A stretch of 64,000 nucleotides of DNA from assembly GCF_022376445.1 (NCBI RefSeq), contig NW_025955094.1, forward strand, positions 1 to 64,000. Reading direction: 5' to 3'. Shown here piece by piece: positions 44,175 to 55,407 of the stretch. Within the stretch, counting starts at the first letter, position 1. Each line of letters begins with the position of its first letter. A program made the translations under genes and the position numbers. The stretch is from Fomitopsis serialis. Lineage: Eukaryota > Basidiomycota > Agaricomycetes > Polyporales > Fomitopsidaceae. Below the pieces are notes generated by a model. It was not told where the DNA came from and did no database searches. It saw nothing but the letters and a program-made list of their open reading frames with translations.

Positions 44175-44409
44175 TAGAATTTCTGTATACTCTCTGAATG
44201 AAGGGCTATCAGATGAGCATACTACGTATACTATGATTTGTTACTGGCTGAGGCTATATAGGCCCTACAGTGTGTGAGCGCTTGGAGCAATGGCCCACCA
44301 AGCTGCCAGTCACATGATATGTTTACCAGTTTCCTTATTGGGGGAACTGCTAAGGCGTTTCAATGGGCCTCATATCCATAACTGAGCGCTTAGCCACTGC
44401 ATTTGTTTG

Positions 44410-44616
44410 TATCTGTTGGTCCAACTTGTGTCGTCTGGGAGTCTGAAATTTCAGACTCAGATAAGCAACCCATACTAACAGTTACTTATCTCTGCTTATC
44501 GGGGTGGCTGCAAGTCACGTGCACTGTGGGAACAAACTGCCATTCCGGAGGAATTCATAAGGTGTTTCATGGTGGTCCATCATAAGAACGATACCTTCGT
44601 ACCTCAGGGATCGTAA
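44410..44616 (+). repeat. Inner 207-bp inverted repeat of element 2, left
   Basis: Same unit as 13072-13278. Together with the arm outside it, 43214-44616 forms an inverted repeat of about 1.4 kb with 49858-51256; the 5.24-kb core lies between. Confidence 0.88.
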
Positions 44617-44625
44617 TGGCTGAGC

Positions 44626-45080
44626 ACTCCTTGTACCGCAACAGTGTTGGTTCCTCCAGTGTGGGTACCTTCCACCCCACCTACCGCTGCAACCAGATCT
44701 GCTACTGCCAATCCTTTCCATATATGGCATTCTATAGTCTAATGGAACACATTCACTCCAAAGAAGCTAGTCATATAACCCACTCTGTGTAGTGCAACAG
44801 CACCTGCTTGGGTATGACTGACCCCCCCTACCGCCACACCCAGACCTTGTGGCCCCAAGTCCTTCCATATCTAGTATACTACATACAAATGGATCACTTT
44901 CCCTCCAATGAAGCTAGTCATATAACCCACTCCTTGTAGCGTGACAACACCTGTTCCTCCCCCCTGGGTACCTTCGGCCCCACCTACAGCCACGACCACA
45001 CCCACTACTGCCACACCCTTTGGTACCCAATATCATACACCCAATAGGATCATTTTCACCCCAAAGAAGCTAGTCCTAAA
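44626..45080 (+). repeat. Three tandem ~150-bp repeats encoding a Pro/Thr-rich motif
   Basis: Units start at 44626, 44782 and 44929 (each ACTCYNTGTA...) and end AAGAAGCTAGTC. All three translate in the same frame to versions of VPPxWVPSxPPTAxT followed by FTPKKLVI. Stops have arisen in units 1 and 2; unit 3 is open and runs on to about 45297 (CPCGMAGGTCSPRHVF). This looks like a decayed protein with a ~50-residue repeat. Function unknown. Confidence 0.6.
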
Positions 45081-45734
45081 TGTTTGTCCTTGTGGTATGG
45101 CGGGTGGAACATGTTCTCCCAGACATGTTTTTGCCACCCTACAGCAACAACTGCTCATCCTATGGCCAAGCCCTTTTACAGCATGCATCCTACAGTTAAA
45201 TGGAGCATGGTTCTACAAACAATCTTCCCCCTATGTTCACTTATGCAGGTACTGCAAAAGGGAACTGTGCCAAACAATGAAATTGGTATGCTTATAGCTC
45301 AGGAACTGGTCCGCTGTTTTGTCCCATTTTTTGTGTCATTACTATACTAGTATAGAGCTACCTATATACCAACGTTCAGCCCAAAATTCAACACCTTCAT
45401 TTTAATATATTATTATATTTGGCCCTATCAATGTTGGGCCCCGGCTCCGCCAGTGCCTGTGTCGAGCGCCTGGAACACATGACCCATCTGTTACCGTCAG
45501 ATGGAAGTGAGTATGTGTAAGAGACATTGACTAAGTGGCCCATTTGTACTTGCCCATTTAGCACATAGAGTATAATCTGTTGATTACCTAAGCAGGCCTG
45601 ATGAGCTCTATAAAAGAGCGAAACAGGTTCGCCAGTGGAGTCCCCCACCACCCTGTCGCCTGGCTCCACTCAAACACTCACTTTGCTTGCATTTTTGCTC
45701 TGCCCCCTAACCTAAGGCAATGCATAATCCATAC

Positions 45735-46313
45735 CTTGAAGATGTTTGGCCTGGGGGTACCCATGCTATCATACAACTCAATCTGTCTGCGGCGGAAGTT
45801 GATAGCGGCAGCAGTCCAGTGTTGATTTTGGCGGTTGACAGGAATAAGGATCATGTCCTTGGAGAAGATATTGAGCTACATAGTTGCCATGTGGTGATCT
45901 GGAGAAACCATTGCTAGAGGAAATGATGTACTTCCTTTGTCCACTTCACTAAATTCGCCTTATCATAGCCCTGGTTCTCCTGCTTGTGCAAGAAGAATGA
46001 GCTGAGGCGATGGACATTGAGCAGTTCTTCCCTGCTGTAAATTGTCTTTCTGGCTTCAGCATGAGCCATGATTCAAAGTTGATGATTTCATTGTTGACCC
46101 GTTGGCCAGGTGTCAAGCAAAAAATATCCTTGTCACACACTTGCTCCTGGCACATGTTGACACCACTCCGTGCTGTGAAAGCAAATCATCAACCAAGGCT
46201 TCATCTTCTGGGGGTAGTGAGGATGGCAGGGGATATGACTCCACCAGACAGCCATGACAGATGATCTCATTGGGCCCATTGCTCCGCTTTGCTTTGCTGG
46301 TGTTCCGGAGCAT
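45735..46313 (-). pseudogene. Ulp1-type (C48) SUMO-protease domain remnant
   Basis: Read on the minus strand: a lead-in (LPPEDEALVDDLLSQHGVVS), a frameshift near 46140, then DKDIFCLTPGQRVNNEIINF, the hallmark of the Ulp1 start. A degenerate stretch with VHRLSSFFLHKQENQGYDKA and LVKWTKEVHHF follows, then KDMILIPVNRQNQHWTAAAI with the catalytic His-Trp, and FRRRQIELYDSMG with the catalytic Asp. The Gln and Cys part is missing after a possible donor at 45734. Ulp1-type proteases cleave SUMO-like modifiers and are carried by some eukaryotic DNA transposons (for example plant Mutator-like Kaki elements). Several stops make it non-functional. Confidence 0.65.
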
Positions 46314-46766
46314 AAGCCAAATGCAGCAGGACCGCGGCTGGTGGGCATGCTATGAGCTCTTCTGAGACCTTTGTGCAGTATGACTCTCACCTTGCAAGTG
46401 ATGTGGAAGCTTCATCCAGCGCGTGCTGCAAAGCGCCCTCATGGACTAGGTGAATGTGCCATTGACAATATTAGACTTGTGATTTTTGGATGAATTCTGT
46501 CCCAGATCAGTATGGATGGAGGCTACCGGGTCTGGCATGGGCATGGGTGCTTCCGCTGTGATGAAGTGGGTGAGGAGGAGCACTGCAAAAAACACCTTCA
46601 CCACTCAAACCTGCCGCAAACCCGTACAAGAGCTCACCCATCTTTTGGTACCCTTGCGCGCAGTCTCCTGTGTTGGGTCCGGTACAACTGAGCCCTGCTT
46701 AAACATTTATTATTCAAAGGCCTGTGCTGGTGAGACAGAGGAAAATATGCACTTGAGTCATGCACT
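46314..46766. other. Core 2, stretch before the older arm: no supported gene
   Basis: Short frames on both strands without motifs. The sequence may hold the N-terminal part of the Ulp1-bearing gene on the minus strand. Confidence 0.3.
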
Positions 46767-48397
46767 TGCTGGGGAGTGGGCCATGCATGGCAATACAATC
46801 CCAGTTGTATTGTCTGTGTCTTTTGTCTTCTGGCTCATAAAATCATTGCTTGAATCTCACTTATCAAATACATTGATATATACTAGTCTGTGAGACTAAC
46901 TTCCATGTAGTCAAACTGTGACAATAACAAGAGCCTTGTGCAAGCCAAATTGAAATCATGAAGCAGTATTATGGTAGTAACAGAGGTGCTTACATTATTG
47001 TTGCTCAGCTCATTCCTCATTGCAGTACCACAAGACACAGAGCATTTGCATATTTCTTCATCAGAAAGTGTTACTGTGTTAGGGCTCGTGGGCTCAGAAC
47101 CCTAGATTCAGGGGCCGGGCTGGCTTGTGAACATACGGATCAGTGATCGTGGTGCAACCGGGGGAGAAGAGGAGGCTAGGGGTCGTGAGCAGGGTGAGGA
47201 AGGCCTGCTGGAGTTCTTAGCAGGGCGACGAGCCTTGCTATAGGGAGCGCAATGAGGTCCTGGATTGCCAGTGACGAGCTGGATCCAGTGGGGAGTCCTA
47301 TGCCGAGCTATAGGGCTGGGTCAAGTGGGGGTCCTAGGCAAAGGCGACAAGCCTAAGTTGAGGGGGGTTCCTAGGCAGGGCAACAAGCCACTGCTGTGAC
47401 CCCACGTCATTGATCATGTGACTGGCTAGACCCAGTGGCCATTGTCCCTTTTCTGGTACAACAGAGACATGTATACAAAGATAGTGATGTGTAGCTGATG
47501 TGAACCATGGAAATGTACATTTCAAGCAAGTTGTGGGAGGGCTTATTGCACAAGAAGTATCACAAAAGCTCACATTGCCCTAAATGGTGAGCAACCTTCC
47601 AAATCCAGTAATTCCCAACAAAGTGAATGTCTGGTGGTTCATAAATTGCAGATAAATCAGAAGATATTCATAGAGTACTATGACATGGTGATGAGGCCTG
47701 TGATGTTTACAACATGTTACCATATATGGCAGGTAAGCTATAATACCATGTACAAGGAAAGCATCAAATGAGCTGTCCTTGCCCATTTTGAGCTCTGTTG
47801 TGGCACCATAAAGCAATTTCATGATGTCTGACACACATGGCTATACTGTATGGGTTGTGTGCTACATATCTAGGGTGAAAATGAGCAGTTTGAATTCTGC
47901 AAAGTCTCTTGTGTTTCTTTTTGTATTTTGCATTTTCTGGCCTAACTAGCCACTATTGGGGCACAACAAAATTACTGTAGACTCTACGAAACAAGGGCTA
48001 CAAGTTGACTGTATACTTGCCATATCTATTTGTGAGTGCTTACTGTTCCAAAAAGTGATTGATTATATTGGAGCGCAGTGCTGCTGGTTAGGTCACATGC
48101 CATGTTCACCACTTTCCATATTGGGCTCCAAGCTAGACATTACAGGAGCCCCAAGTCCATGGGGAATTGTCAGCCACAGCATTTGTTTGGGTGTGTTGGT
48201 GCAAGTTGCGTCGTCTGAGAGTCTGAAATTTGAAACTCAGCTAATGTGAGCATAGTAAGTGTTACTTATCACCAGTTATCTGGCACTCAAACAGTCACAT
48301 GCACTGTGGGGAAAACCTGCCACATTGGGCTCCATGCTAAGTGTTACATTCTCTCCAGTCATAAGAATGATTCCTTTGTACCTCAGGGATTGTAATT
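46767..48397 (+). repeat. Older, diverged left-arm fragment L' inside core 2
   Basis: Begins with a diverged outer terminus (CACTTGCTGGGGAGTGGGCC). 47590-48397 parallels L2 43790-44616, and it ends with a diverged inner repeat (about 48195-48397; TTGCGTCGTCTGAGAGTCTG, TTGTACCTCAGGGATTGTAA). 47150-47400 is GC-richer and holds three imperfect repeats of TCCTAGGCAAAGGCGACAAG. No gene supported. Confidence 0.5.
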
Positions 48398-49836
48398 GAG
48401 ATGACATCGGCACAGCAACCTCTGTTGTATTTCCCGGGTCCTGCACATCGTGTCCATCACAATCCCTGCTTCCAGCCTGAGTGTCATTTTCTCTGAGGAT
48501 AACGCAAAGGCTGAGGGCCATGTTGACCCTGCCATTGACGTCAGCAACATCATCCATTTGCACATCAGGACCCATGATGGCATCCTCGCTCTTGCTCTTG
48601 CTCCCACTATCTCCTTTGTTGTGGGCTGTTGAGAACACTGTGTCACAATGCCAATGTTGCATCTGAGAATTGACAGGGGCATGTGCTGCCTGGCTTGTGT
48701 TGCACTTCTGCAGACCAATAATTTTTTTTTTCTGAGTAGAGTTGTGGAACTATGGGTAAGCACATACCGGAGCCATGCTGAGTGGCCTGAGCCCGCTGGT
48801 GAGAGAGTTGGATACAGTTAAACACAGTAAAAAGAAAAGCAATGACGGGGAAATCAGCCTACCGCAGCAGAGGCATGCACTACAACACATTTGGAGGGCT
48901 CCCGTGTTGGTAGAGGGTTCCCCGAAATGATTGCACTGTGACCGGCTTCTGTAGTACCGTTGCCAACACCATCAGCCCTAGCTGTGGTGCCTTTCTTGCC
49001 ACCATTCTGCGGACAGTAAGAGAGACCCCTGGATATGAAAAAACAAACAATGTGTACCCTGCACAGTTTGGTCACCTTTATCTCCTTCTCCGTGTTGCCT
49101 TGGTTTTGTGCCCACCTATTTGCCCAGTTCACCTTAGTGCTGCAACAACGAGCAGATTTGTGTGTGACGCACTGCTTCATGCACTTCAGTGGTGTATCCC
49201 TCCACGAAGGTCTTCAGCTGTGCACCCCCCTTCTCCTCCCAGGTAGACAGATCCCCGTAGAGATGGTGTGGTTGTATTTCACAGCCCAGGCCTTCCACTC
49301 ATACACTGAGTCATACACCATCATGCCATTGAACCAGCTTGTTGGACTCTTGGTGACCACAATAATACATGCATATGGACTGGAACATTCAATATACACT
49401 TGCATCTTGATGAGATCTGTTTAAGCTCAGTCAGTGTGAAAACAAAGGATGCCAGTGGAAGACTTACCAAGGACATGATCTGGGTCAAGATAACCATTGT
49501 GAGCATGGCAAATGAATATACTGACATTCAGTGTGGTCTCTGCTTTTTAAAAGATGAGGCATATCTGGCAGTACTTGTGGCATGAGGTTGAGTTCCAAGT
49601 AAAGACTGTGAGTGAATTCACAACGCTGCAACAGTCCTTCAGGTATTTGTTGGAGACCCAGTAGGCCATGTACACAGGGAAGAGGCTTTTGACAACATCA
49701 TAGTGGTATCAGAAGACAAGGCTTGTGGGCATGCTTGGTGCAAGGCCCCAGAAATGGACAAGATCACTCACTGTGTGCTGGACAATACCATTGCAGATGT
49801 CCCCGTGCTTAGTCCACTCAGAATGCAGTTGTGAAA
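48276..49836 (-). pseudogene. Unknown core-2 gene, multi-exon, decayed
   Basis: A minus-strand frame runs from about 49836 (HSEWTKHGDICNGIVQHTVS, YDVVKSLFPVYMAYWVSNKY; stops near 49718 and 49550) to LDPDHVL. A 51-nt intron (49417-49467, GTAAGT...ACAG) joins in phase to DLIKMQVYIECSSPYACIIV, VTKSPTSWFNGMMVYDSVYE, WKAWAVKYNHTISTG and CLPGRRRG. After a frameshift follow KSARCCSTKVNWANRWAQNQ (to about 49045), a second probable intron, and NGGKKGTTARADGVGNG. The left end has an acidic Ser-rich stretch near 48500-48660. Clearly once coding; I do not recognise the family. It fills the space between L' and the right inner repeat. Confidence 0.5.
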
Positions 49837-49857
49837 TTTATCTAGATTTGCCGTGAA

Positions 49858-50064
49858 TTATGATCCCTGAGGTACGAAGGTATCGTTCTTATGATGGACC
49901 ACCATGAAACACCTTAGGAATTCCTCCGGAATGGCAGTTTGTTCCCACAGTGCACGTGACTTGCAGCCACCCCGATAAGCAGAGATAAGTAACTGTTAGT
50001 ATGGGTTGCTTATCTGAGTCTGAAATTTCAGACTCCCAGACGACACAAGTTGGACCAACAGATA
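49858..50064 (-). repeat. Inner 207-bp inverted repeat of element 2, right
   Basis: Reverse-complement partner of 44410-44616, from TTATGATCCCTGAGGTACGA to GACCAACAGATA. Confidence 0.88.
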
Positions 50065-50298
50065 CAAACAAATGCAGTGGCTAAGCACTCAGTTATGGAT
50101 ATGAGGCCGATGAAACACCTTAGCAGTTCCCTCAATAAGGAAACTGGTAAACATATCATGTGACTGGCAGCTTGGTGGGCCATTGCTCCAAGCACTCACA
50201 CACTGTAGGGCCTATATAGCCTCAGCCAGTAACAAATCATAGTATACATAGTATGCTCATCTGATAGCCCTTCATTCAGAGAGTATACAGAAATTCTA

Positions 50299-50727
50299 TT
50301 GAGTGTATACAGTGGCTGGCTAACCCAGGAAATGCAAAGCAAAAAAATGCACATGTGCCTCTGCAGATTCAATCTGCTTGTTTATGACTCAAATATGGTC
50401 TATATGTACACTGCAATGTATATGTGTAGTTCAGACACTGTGGACTACTCAGTAGCTTCAATAATACAGGTAACAAGGACTATAATGGGTAATCTGAGCA
50501 TCTTTTGCCATCTTATGGCCCTTGCATACAATGTAATGGTAACCATTGCAGCTCAAGGCAATCATACACTTGTCTTTGATGTATCTGTATATTTCATAGA
50601 TTTTCTGCATTTCTCTGAGCCCTACATGCCCCTGTTTGTGTATGATTCCTCTTTGGGAAGGTCACATACTCCATATGGTAATTATGCATCCACTGCTGGC
50701 TTTGTCTTGCTCACAGACACAATCTAG
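50299..50727 (+). CDS. Small conserved open frame in arm R2 (142 codons), hypothetical
   Basis: Mirror copy of the L2 frame at 43746-44174, open over the same 142 codons with a handful of replacements near the N-terminus. Confidence 0.3.
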   Translation: MSVYSGWLTQEMQSKKMHMCLCRFNLLVYDSNMVYMYTAMYMCSSDTVDYSVASIIQVTRTIMGNLSIFCHLMALAYNVMVTIAAQGNHTLVFDVSVYFIDFLHFSEPYMPLFVYDSSLGRSHTPYGNYASTAGFVLLTDTI

Positions 50728-51033
50728 GGATACATACCTGAATGTGTACTTACACTATGATCTTATAGGGTTGTCCAGTACATGAGCAGTTCCAAGAGTG
50801 AAGTAGCAGGCTTATATAAGCTCACTGGGGCCACAGCAACCATCTTACCAGGTTATTGAGAATGCTATCTGATCTGATGTCAAACCCATGCCATATACAG
50901 CTTTATTCACATTGCCTGGCTCATTTTGAATATTGTCTCAATTTTCCGCTTTTTTCTGAGTCTAAACAAGCTCTCTTAAGCACAGTAACAGTCCGCACTT
51001 ACATTGCTTACTAAGCGCCCATTAGGCGCCCAG

Positions 51034-51092
51034 ATGCCGTTCGGAGGTGCATCCATGCGGAAATTTGGCAAAGTTGCACCTCCGAATGGCAT
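51034..51092. repeat. 18-bp-stem hairpin in arm R2
   Basis: Exact reverse complement of the L2 hairpin (43381-43439), loop included. Confidence 0.88.
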
Positions 51093-51733
51093 GAGAGGGA
51101 TGCCAAGCTGCTCTGATTGGTGACAAGCCCTTTTCTGCCCTAATCAGGCAGGCTGCCGAGGTTTTGAGCTGAGTTTGAATCTCAGCCACAGGCTCCTTAG
51201 TGGCACTGTACCTGCTGTACTGTGGCCCCACTAAAATGCGGAAAATTCCCAAAATACCACTCAGGCTCACCTTGTACTGTTTGCTGTAAGTAGTGATTGG
51301 CTTCTCTCTCTAAACCCTTGGGCAGGCTATGGCATATTCAGAAAATGGTGGACACCTGTGGCACAAAGGCCACAGTTCATGCTGAGCATGCTCAGAATAC
51401 TGACTCTGTGTCACATGTCAATAGCATAGCCATCAGAATTGTGGGTCCACAGAGCTTTTTCACACTGGACTGATCCTACAAAGTGATACAAAGACATTCA
51501 ATGGTACAAGTTGTGTTATGCAGTTACTACTGTTGTGAGGAAATCTGTAGGCTAGCAATGTCATAAGGTGGGGCCACCACACTACCACACATAGTATATC
51601 AAAGTCTGATTGTCTCTGCAATGCTAGATAAATAGTAGGAAATAAGATAAAATCAGACAATCCCATGACTTCACATTGTGCTGACTGTTGTAGGCCAATG
51701 CAAGACAGTACATCTCACATGTGCTAATGCAGA

Positions 51734-52215
51734 TAGTCGGAGCCTTGCGACGTCGGAAATGGACCAACAAAGTCCATTCCGACTGATTGACAAGGCCGCG
51801 TCGGTATTGGCATGCTGTGGAGCAAGCCGGTAGGCTTTTGACGTGAGAATTTAGTAGTTTGGCAAGTGGTGCAACTCGCACAGAAGGAAGCAATATCCTT
51901 ACCAATGTTCGGCCACCAATACCATCATTGTACGTAGTCTGACATGCGACAAGTACCTAAGTGTCCAATGGCAGTATGTGCTTCACTGAGAATAATCTCA
52001 GGGAGTACTCGACAATGTACCGTTATTTGCAGGACGCACAGTACTTCACAGTCAGCACACGGTTGATACCATAATAGGCTGTCGCGCAGTGGGAATGCGC
52101 AATGATCTTCCGGGTGCTCAATGATTGCCTGGAATAGTCGATCTTTCGAGTATCCCGACCGGATTGTCTGATTCGTCTTGTGCAGGTCCAGAGCTTGTTG
52201 GATGATTGTATCCAA
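51734..52215 (-). pseudogene. Gypsy integrase N-terminus, truncated
   Basis: Minus-strand reading gives an HHCC zinc site: EAHTAIGHLGTCR (HX4H), then WWYWWPNIGKDI and CASCTTCQTTKFS (CX2C). GMDFVGPFPTSQGSD contains the first catalytic Asp of the integrase core. The gene stops at the arm junction (51733), so the rest of the integrase and the 3' LTR are absent. Confidence 0.78.
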
Positions 52216-53888
52216 TGGTGGCCCGGAGACTGCAGAGTCGAGTGTAATTGGGTCCGAGACTCCGAGTCTTCATCCGGTGGATCCGTCTCTTGATCCTGTG
52301 CGTGTGCCACTTGTGGCAGGTGTGCTGCGAGTTCCTCGGCTTCACGCACGCACAGGTTGAGCACGGATTTTGGTGGGACGAGGGTTTGAGAGTGTCTCGC
52401 CACATGGGTCAATCCTAATGTCAGCAGATACATAGTCTTGTGGCTTGTGTAGTACGTCCACACCTTCGTCAGCAAAATAACGCGAAAATGAGTCCGCAAC
52501 AAGGTTCTTTGAGCCTTGTACATAGACAATCTCAAAGTCGAATCGACTGAGATATTCAGTCCATTGCTCGAGTCGTGGTGCGAGTTTGCGCTTGTCCTGA
52601 ATGAAGACAAGTGCATGATGATCAGTGACAATGTTAAAATGTCAGCGTATGAGCTTATATTCCCATTTGAGAAGAGCTTTGAGTACACTGAGAGCCTCCA
52701 TTTCATACGTGAAATACGCATGCTGCACAGGCATGAACTTCTTCAACATGAAGCCAGCTGGGCAGCAGCTATCCCACTGAGGACCTTGGCCATACACTGC
52801 ACCAACACCTGACGTAGACGTGTCAGTAATTACCCAGATTGGGTCTGAGTTTCGAGGGTCAAAAGGGTGTAAGACGGGGGTCTTACACGCAAGTGCTTTG
52901 ATCTCATCAAAGCATTTCTGGTGGATCGGACACCAGTTGAAAGACTGACCATTTCATGTGATGCTCAAAAGCGGACCTGTGTAAGCAGCGAGATTGGGCA
53001 TGAAGTGAGCAAGGTATTGTATGAGGCCCAAGAAGCGTTGTACTTTGTGACAGTTGTGAGGTACAGGCCAGTTGCGAACGCGAGACATCTTGCCCGTGTC
53101 AGCATGCAGTCCCTTTTCGTCAATGACATGGCCGAGACAATTGACTCGCCTTGCAAAAAGGGTGCACTTGTTCACACTGAGATACAGCCAATTTTTGTGC
53201 AGCTTCTTGAGTACCCACTCGAGATGCTGTTCATGTTCCTCAATAGTGTCTGAGAATACAAAAACATTGTCTAAGTAGACGTGTACAAACTTACCAATGT
53301 TGAAGGAGCGTTAGTATCTCCCTGCTGCATAACGAGGCTGTAGAATGTACCATAGACTGTCGCGAAGGCAGTCTTATGGATGTCCTTGGGGTCCACGAGC
53401 ACTTGCTCATAAGTGTTTGACATATCAATCTTTGAATGATATGGTGCGTGTGCAACATCATGCCGGATCTGGTCTTGGTCCGGAAATGGAGTGATGTCCT
53501 TGATTGTATTTGTGTTATGTTGCTGAATGTCTGCGACAATGCGAAGACCACCATCCTTCTTCACAATACAGAGCATCGGAGCAGCTTGCTCCATTTGACA
53601 TTCCTTCCACCATCCATTAGCAGTGTACAATTGAATCTTCTCAAGCAGTTTTGGCTTGAGAAAGTCTGTGCATTTTGGTAGGTAATAGGTATACCTCTTA
53701 TTCTCATCAATAAGAGGGATCCTGTGGTTGACTTCTCTCACCGGAGGAAGTCCTGGTGGGACTGGACCAAATAAGTTTGCATATTTGTGCATTAATTGTT
53801 CACGCATTTGTGCAATACGTGCTTCATTATCTATAGATCGGTAATTAGCTGTAATGTGATGGAAGGACACAGTTTGCAGTGAATCCAT
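52216..53888 (-). pseudogene. Gypsy reverse transcriptase and RNase H
   Basis: 53271-53888 carries PPGLPPVREVNHRIPLIDEN, YYLPKCTDFLKPKLLEKIQ, APMLCIVKKDGGLRIVADIQ, KIDMSNTYEQVLVDP and VMQQGDTNAPSTL. A deletion of about 12 codons follows, then IGKFVHVYLDNVFVFSDTIE: the YxDD box reads YLDN (53266-53277), so the second catalytic Asp is Asn. 52954-53175 continues RRVNCLGHVIDEKGLHADTG and RFLGLIQYLAHFMPNLAAYT. RNase H follows in several frames down to about 52216. Ty3/gypsy class by motif and by order protease, RT, RNase H, integrase. Confidence 0.85.
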
Positions 53889-54116
53889 TGATTCACCACT
53901 GCTGTGCCAGTGGTTGGCTAGTCAATGTGAATGCGAAGGCACAGGCACAGGCAGATTAGCCATCTGTGTCGTTACATTGGCAGTGGTGCGGCGAGAAGGA
54001 AATGTTCGCCACCGATGATTGGCAGTGTCCTCCTCCTCCCATGGAAGCAGTGCCAGTATTGCATGCTGTCCAATGCAGATCACCAACTGTGAGAAGTCGA
54101 GACATACACCAAACTT

Positions 54117-54695
54117 TCACATGAATGGTGTGCCAAGCATGGCATCATAGCGATCCAGGTTCACCACATCAAAATAGACTTCACCTCGGAACATTCCCCA
54201 AAGTACAGGTATGTTCGCGCCATAGTTGATGCGCGAACAACTGCCAACACATCCCAGTTGCAGGATGGCTGGATTCTCGAGTTCGAAGGCTTGTATGCCT
54301 GCAACTCGAGCGAAATCTGGACTAATAGAATCAGTAGTACTTCCAGAATAAAGCAATACCAGGGCTTGAAGCCCATTGATGGTCAAATATGCAGTCAGGC
54401 AAGTTTGATCATACCGTGTTAAGTCAGGCCAACGGCCCATTACAGCGCGTCGCACGGTTGCGCGCGTTGCGAGGGGCTGTGAGCTTGAACTGGGTGCATC
54501 AGAAGTGTGCATAGCAGCACGAGCTGACATGGCTCGTAGTGCAGGATATGGCGGAGGTGGGTCGTGCATTTCTGCATCATTGCTCAGCACTTGTTGAGCG
54601 AGTGTGATTGTAGTGTCGAGTGAAGGCTCATCTAAGTATTCATAAGACAGATCTGGTATGTTCATAGAATGTACCATCCAGTCTTGGTTGAGCAA
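54117..54695 (-). pseudogene. Gypsy gag end and retropepsin-like protease with lost catalytic Asp
   Basis: The C-terminal half carries TAYLTINGLQALVLLYSGST, where an aspartic protease should read L-D-S-G-S/T: the catalytic Asp is Tyr. The flap and second motif follow (NPAILQLGCVGSCSRINYGA, VYFDVVNLDRYDAMLGTPFM). The N-terminal half is a Pro/Ser-rich linker. The frame is otherwise open for 192 codons. Confidence 0.8.
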
Positions 54696-54780
54696 TCACT
54701 CGTGAATGTGTTTGTGATCTTCTGCACTTGGCCGGTAGTGTTTGAGGCTGCGAAGTAATTCATACCTCGTCCATAGTAAT

Positions 54781-55215
54781 TCATGACTTAACATGCGCAA
54801 ATGGCCTGTAAGCGCGAGCGCGTACATCAGTAAAGTCCGGTACAACAGACTCAGGGTCAGGGATCTCTTCGAGAGGTGGCATTGAGTCGTAAGAGGAGAT
54901 CGACATTGCGTCGGAATCCTCTGGCCCAGTCGCCACTGCAGCATCTACTAATATGGGATCTACAAGATCTTCCGCAACATGTTCATAGTGTATTCCACTG
55001 CGCTCAGATACGGCCTCAATTACAGGGCCTCTACGCAAAATTTCACGTACAGCAGCATTGTCAATCGACTCGAGGTTGATGTTGTCAGCGCCATTACTAA
55101 GCGCTTGATGCCACTCAAGCTCGAAAGTGCTTGCATTTGCAGGGTTGCCCAGCAAATCAACATTGCGGGGGACGTGAAATATACAGAGCCCGTACGAGGT
55201 ACGGTCTCCTTGCAA
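54781..55215 (-). CDS. Gypsy gag-region open frame (144 codons)
   Basis: Acidic protein-like frame (RTSYGLCIFHVPRNVDLLGN, FELEWHQALSNGADNINLES, SISSYDSMPPLEEIPDPESV) just upstream of the protease on the same strand; probably part of gag or the gag-pol linker. No CCHC knuckle is seen. Confidence 0.45.
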   Translation of the reverse strand: MQGDRTSYGLCIFHVPRNVDLLGNPANASTFELEWHQALSNGADNINLESIDNAAVREILRRGPVIEAVSERSGIHYEHVAEDLVDPILVDAAVATGPEDSDAMSISSYDSMPPLEEIPDPESVVPDFTDVRARAYRPFAHVKS

Positions 55216-55407
55216 GACTTCAGTATGTTCTACTAGGTCATTGACCTATGAAATGTTGATGCAACACATTGACCCGTAGTACACGACTCCACAGCGAAGT
55301 GCCAACCTCTTGCAGTGAGCCCAAGTGGCCCACTCGCCAACACTCACCGCGAATTCGGCCTCGTCAAAGTTGTGATCCAGTTGGTCCGTGAATAGACTGA
55401 AACATGA

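Larger units (their letters stand above)
38370..44616 (+). mobile_element. Element 2, left arm L2 (6.25 kb)
   Basis: Starts at the outer terminus (ACTTGCTGGGGAGAGGGCCA, identical to L1 through GTACGATCCCTTTTG) and ends with the inner 207-bp repeat. Collinear with L1. Module marks TAGTAAGC lie at 40321, 42326 and 43460; the spacings (2005 and 1134 bp) match those in L1 once the Mutator-like insertion is removed (about 1956 and 1151). It includes the unoccupied site of that insertion (41659-41668) and of copia-1. No known gene. Confidence 0.65.
50065..51733 (-). mobile_element. Element 2, right arm R2 (truncated)
   Basis: 50065-51256 is the near-exact reverse complement of 43214-44409. 51257-51540 resembles arm sequence near 41000-41170, and 51540-51733 that near 40690-40890, so part of the arm is deleted. 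The outer terminus is missing: the sequence switches to the gypsy integrase at 51733/51734. Module mark GCTTACTA at 51006. Confidence 0.65.
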
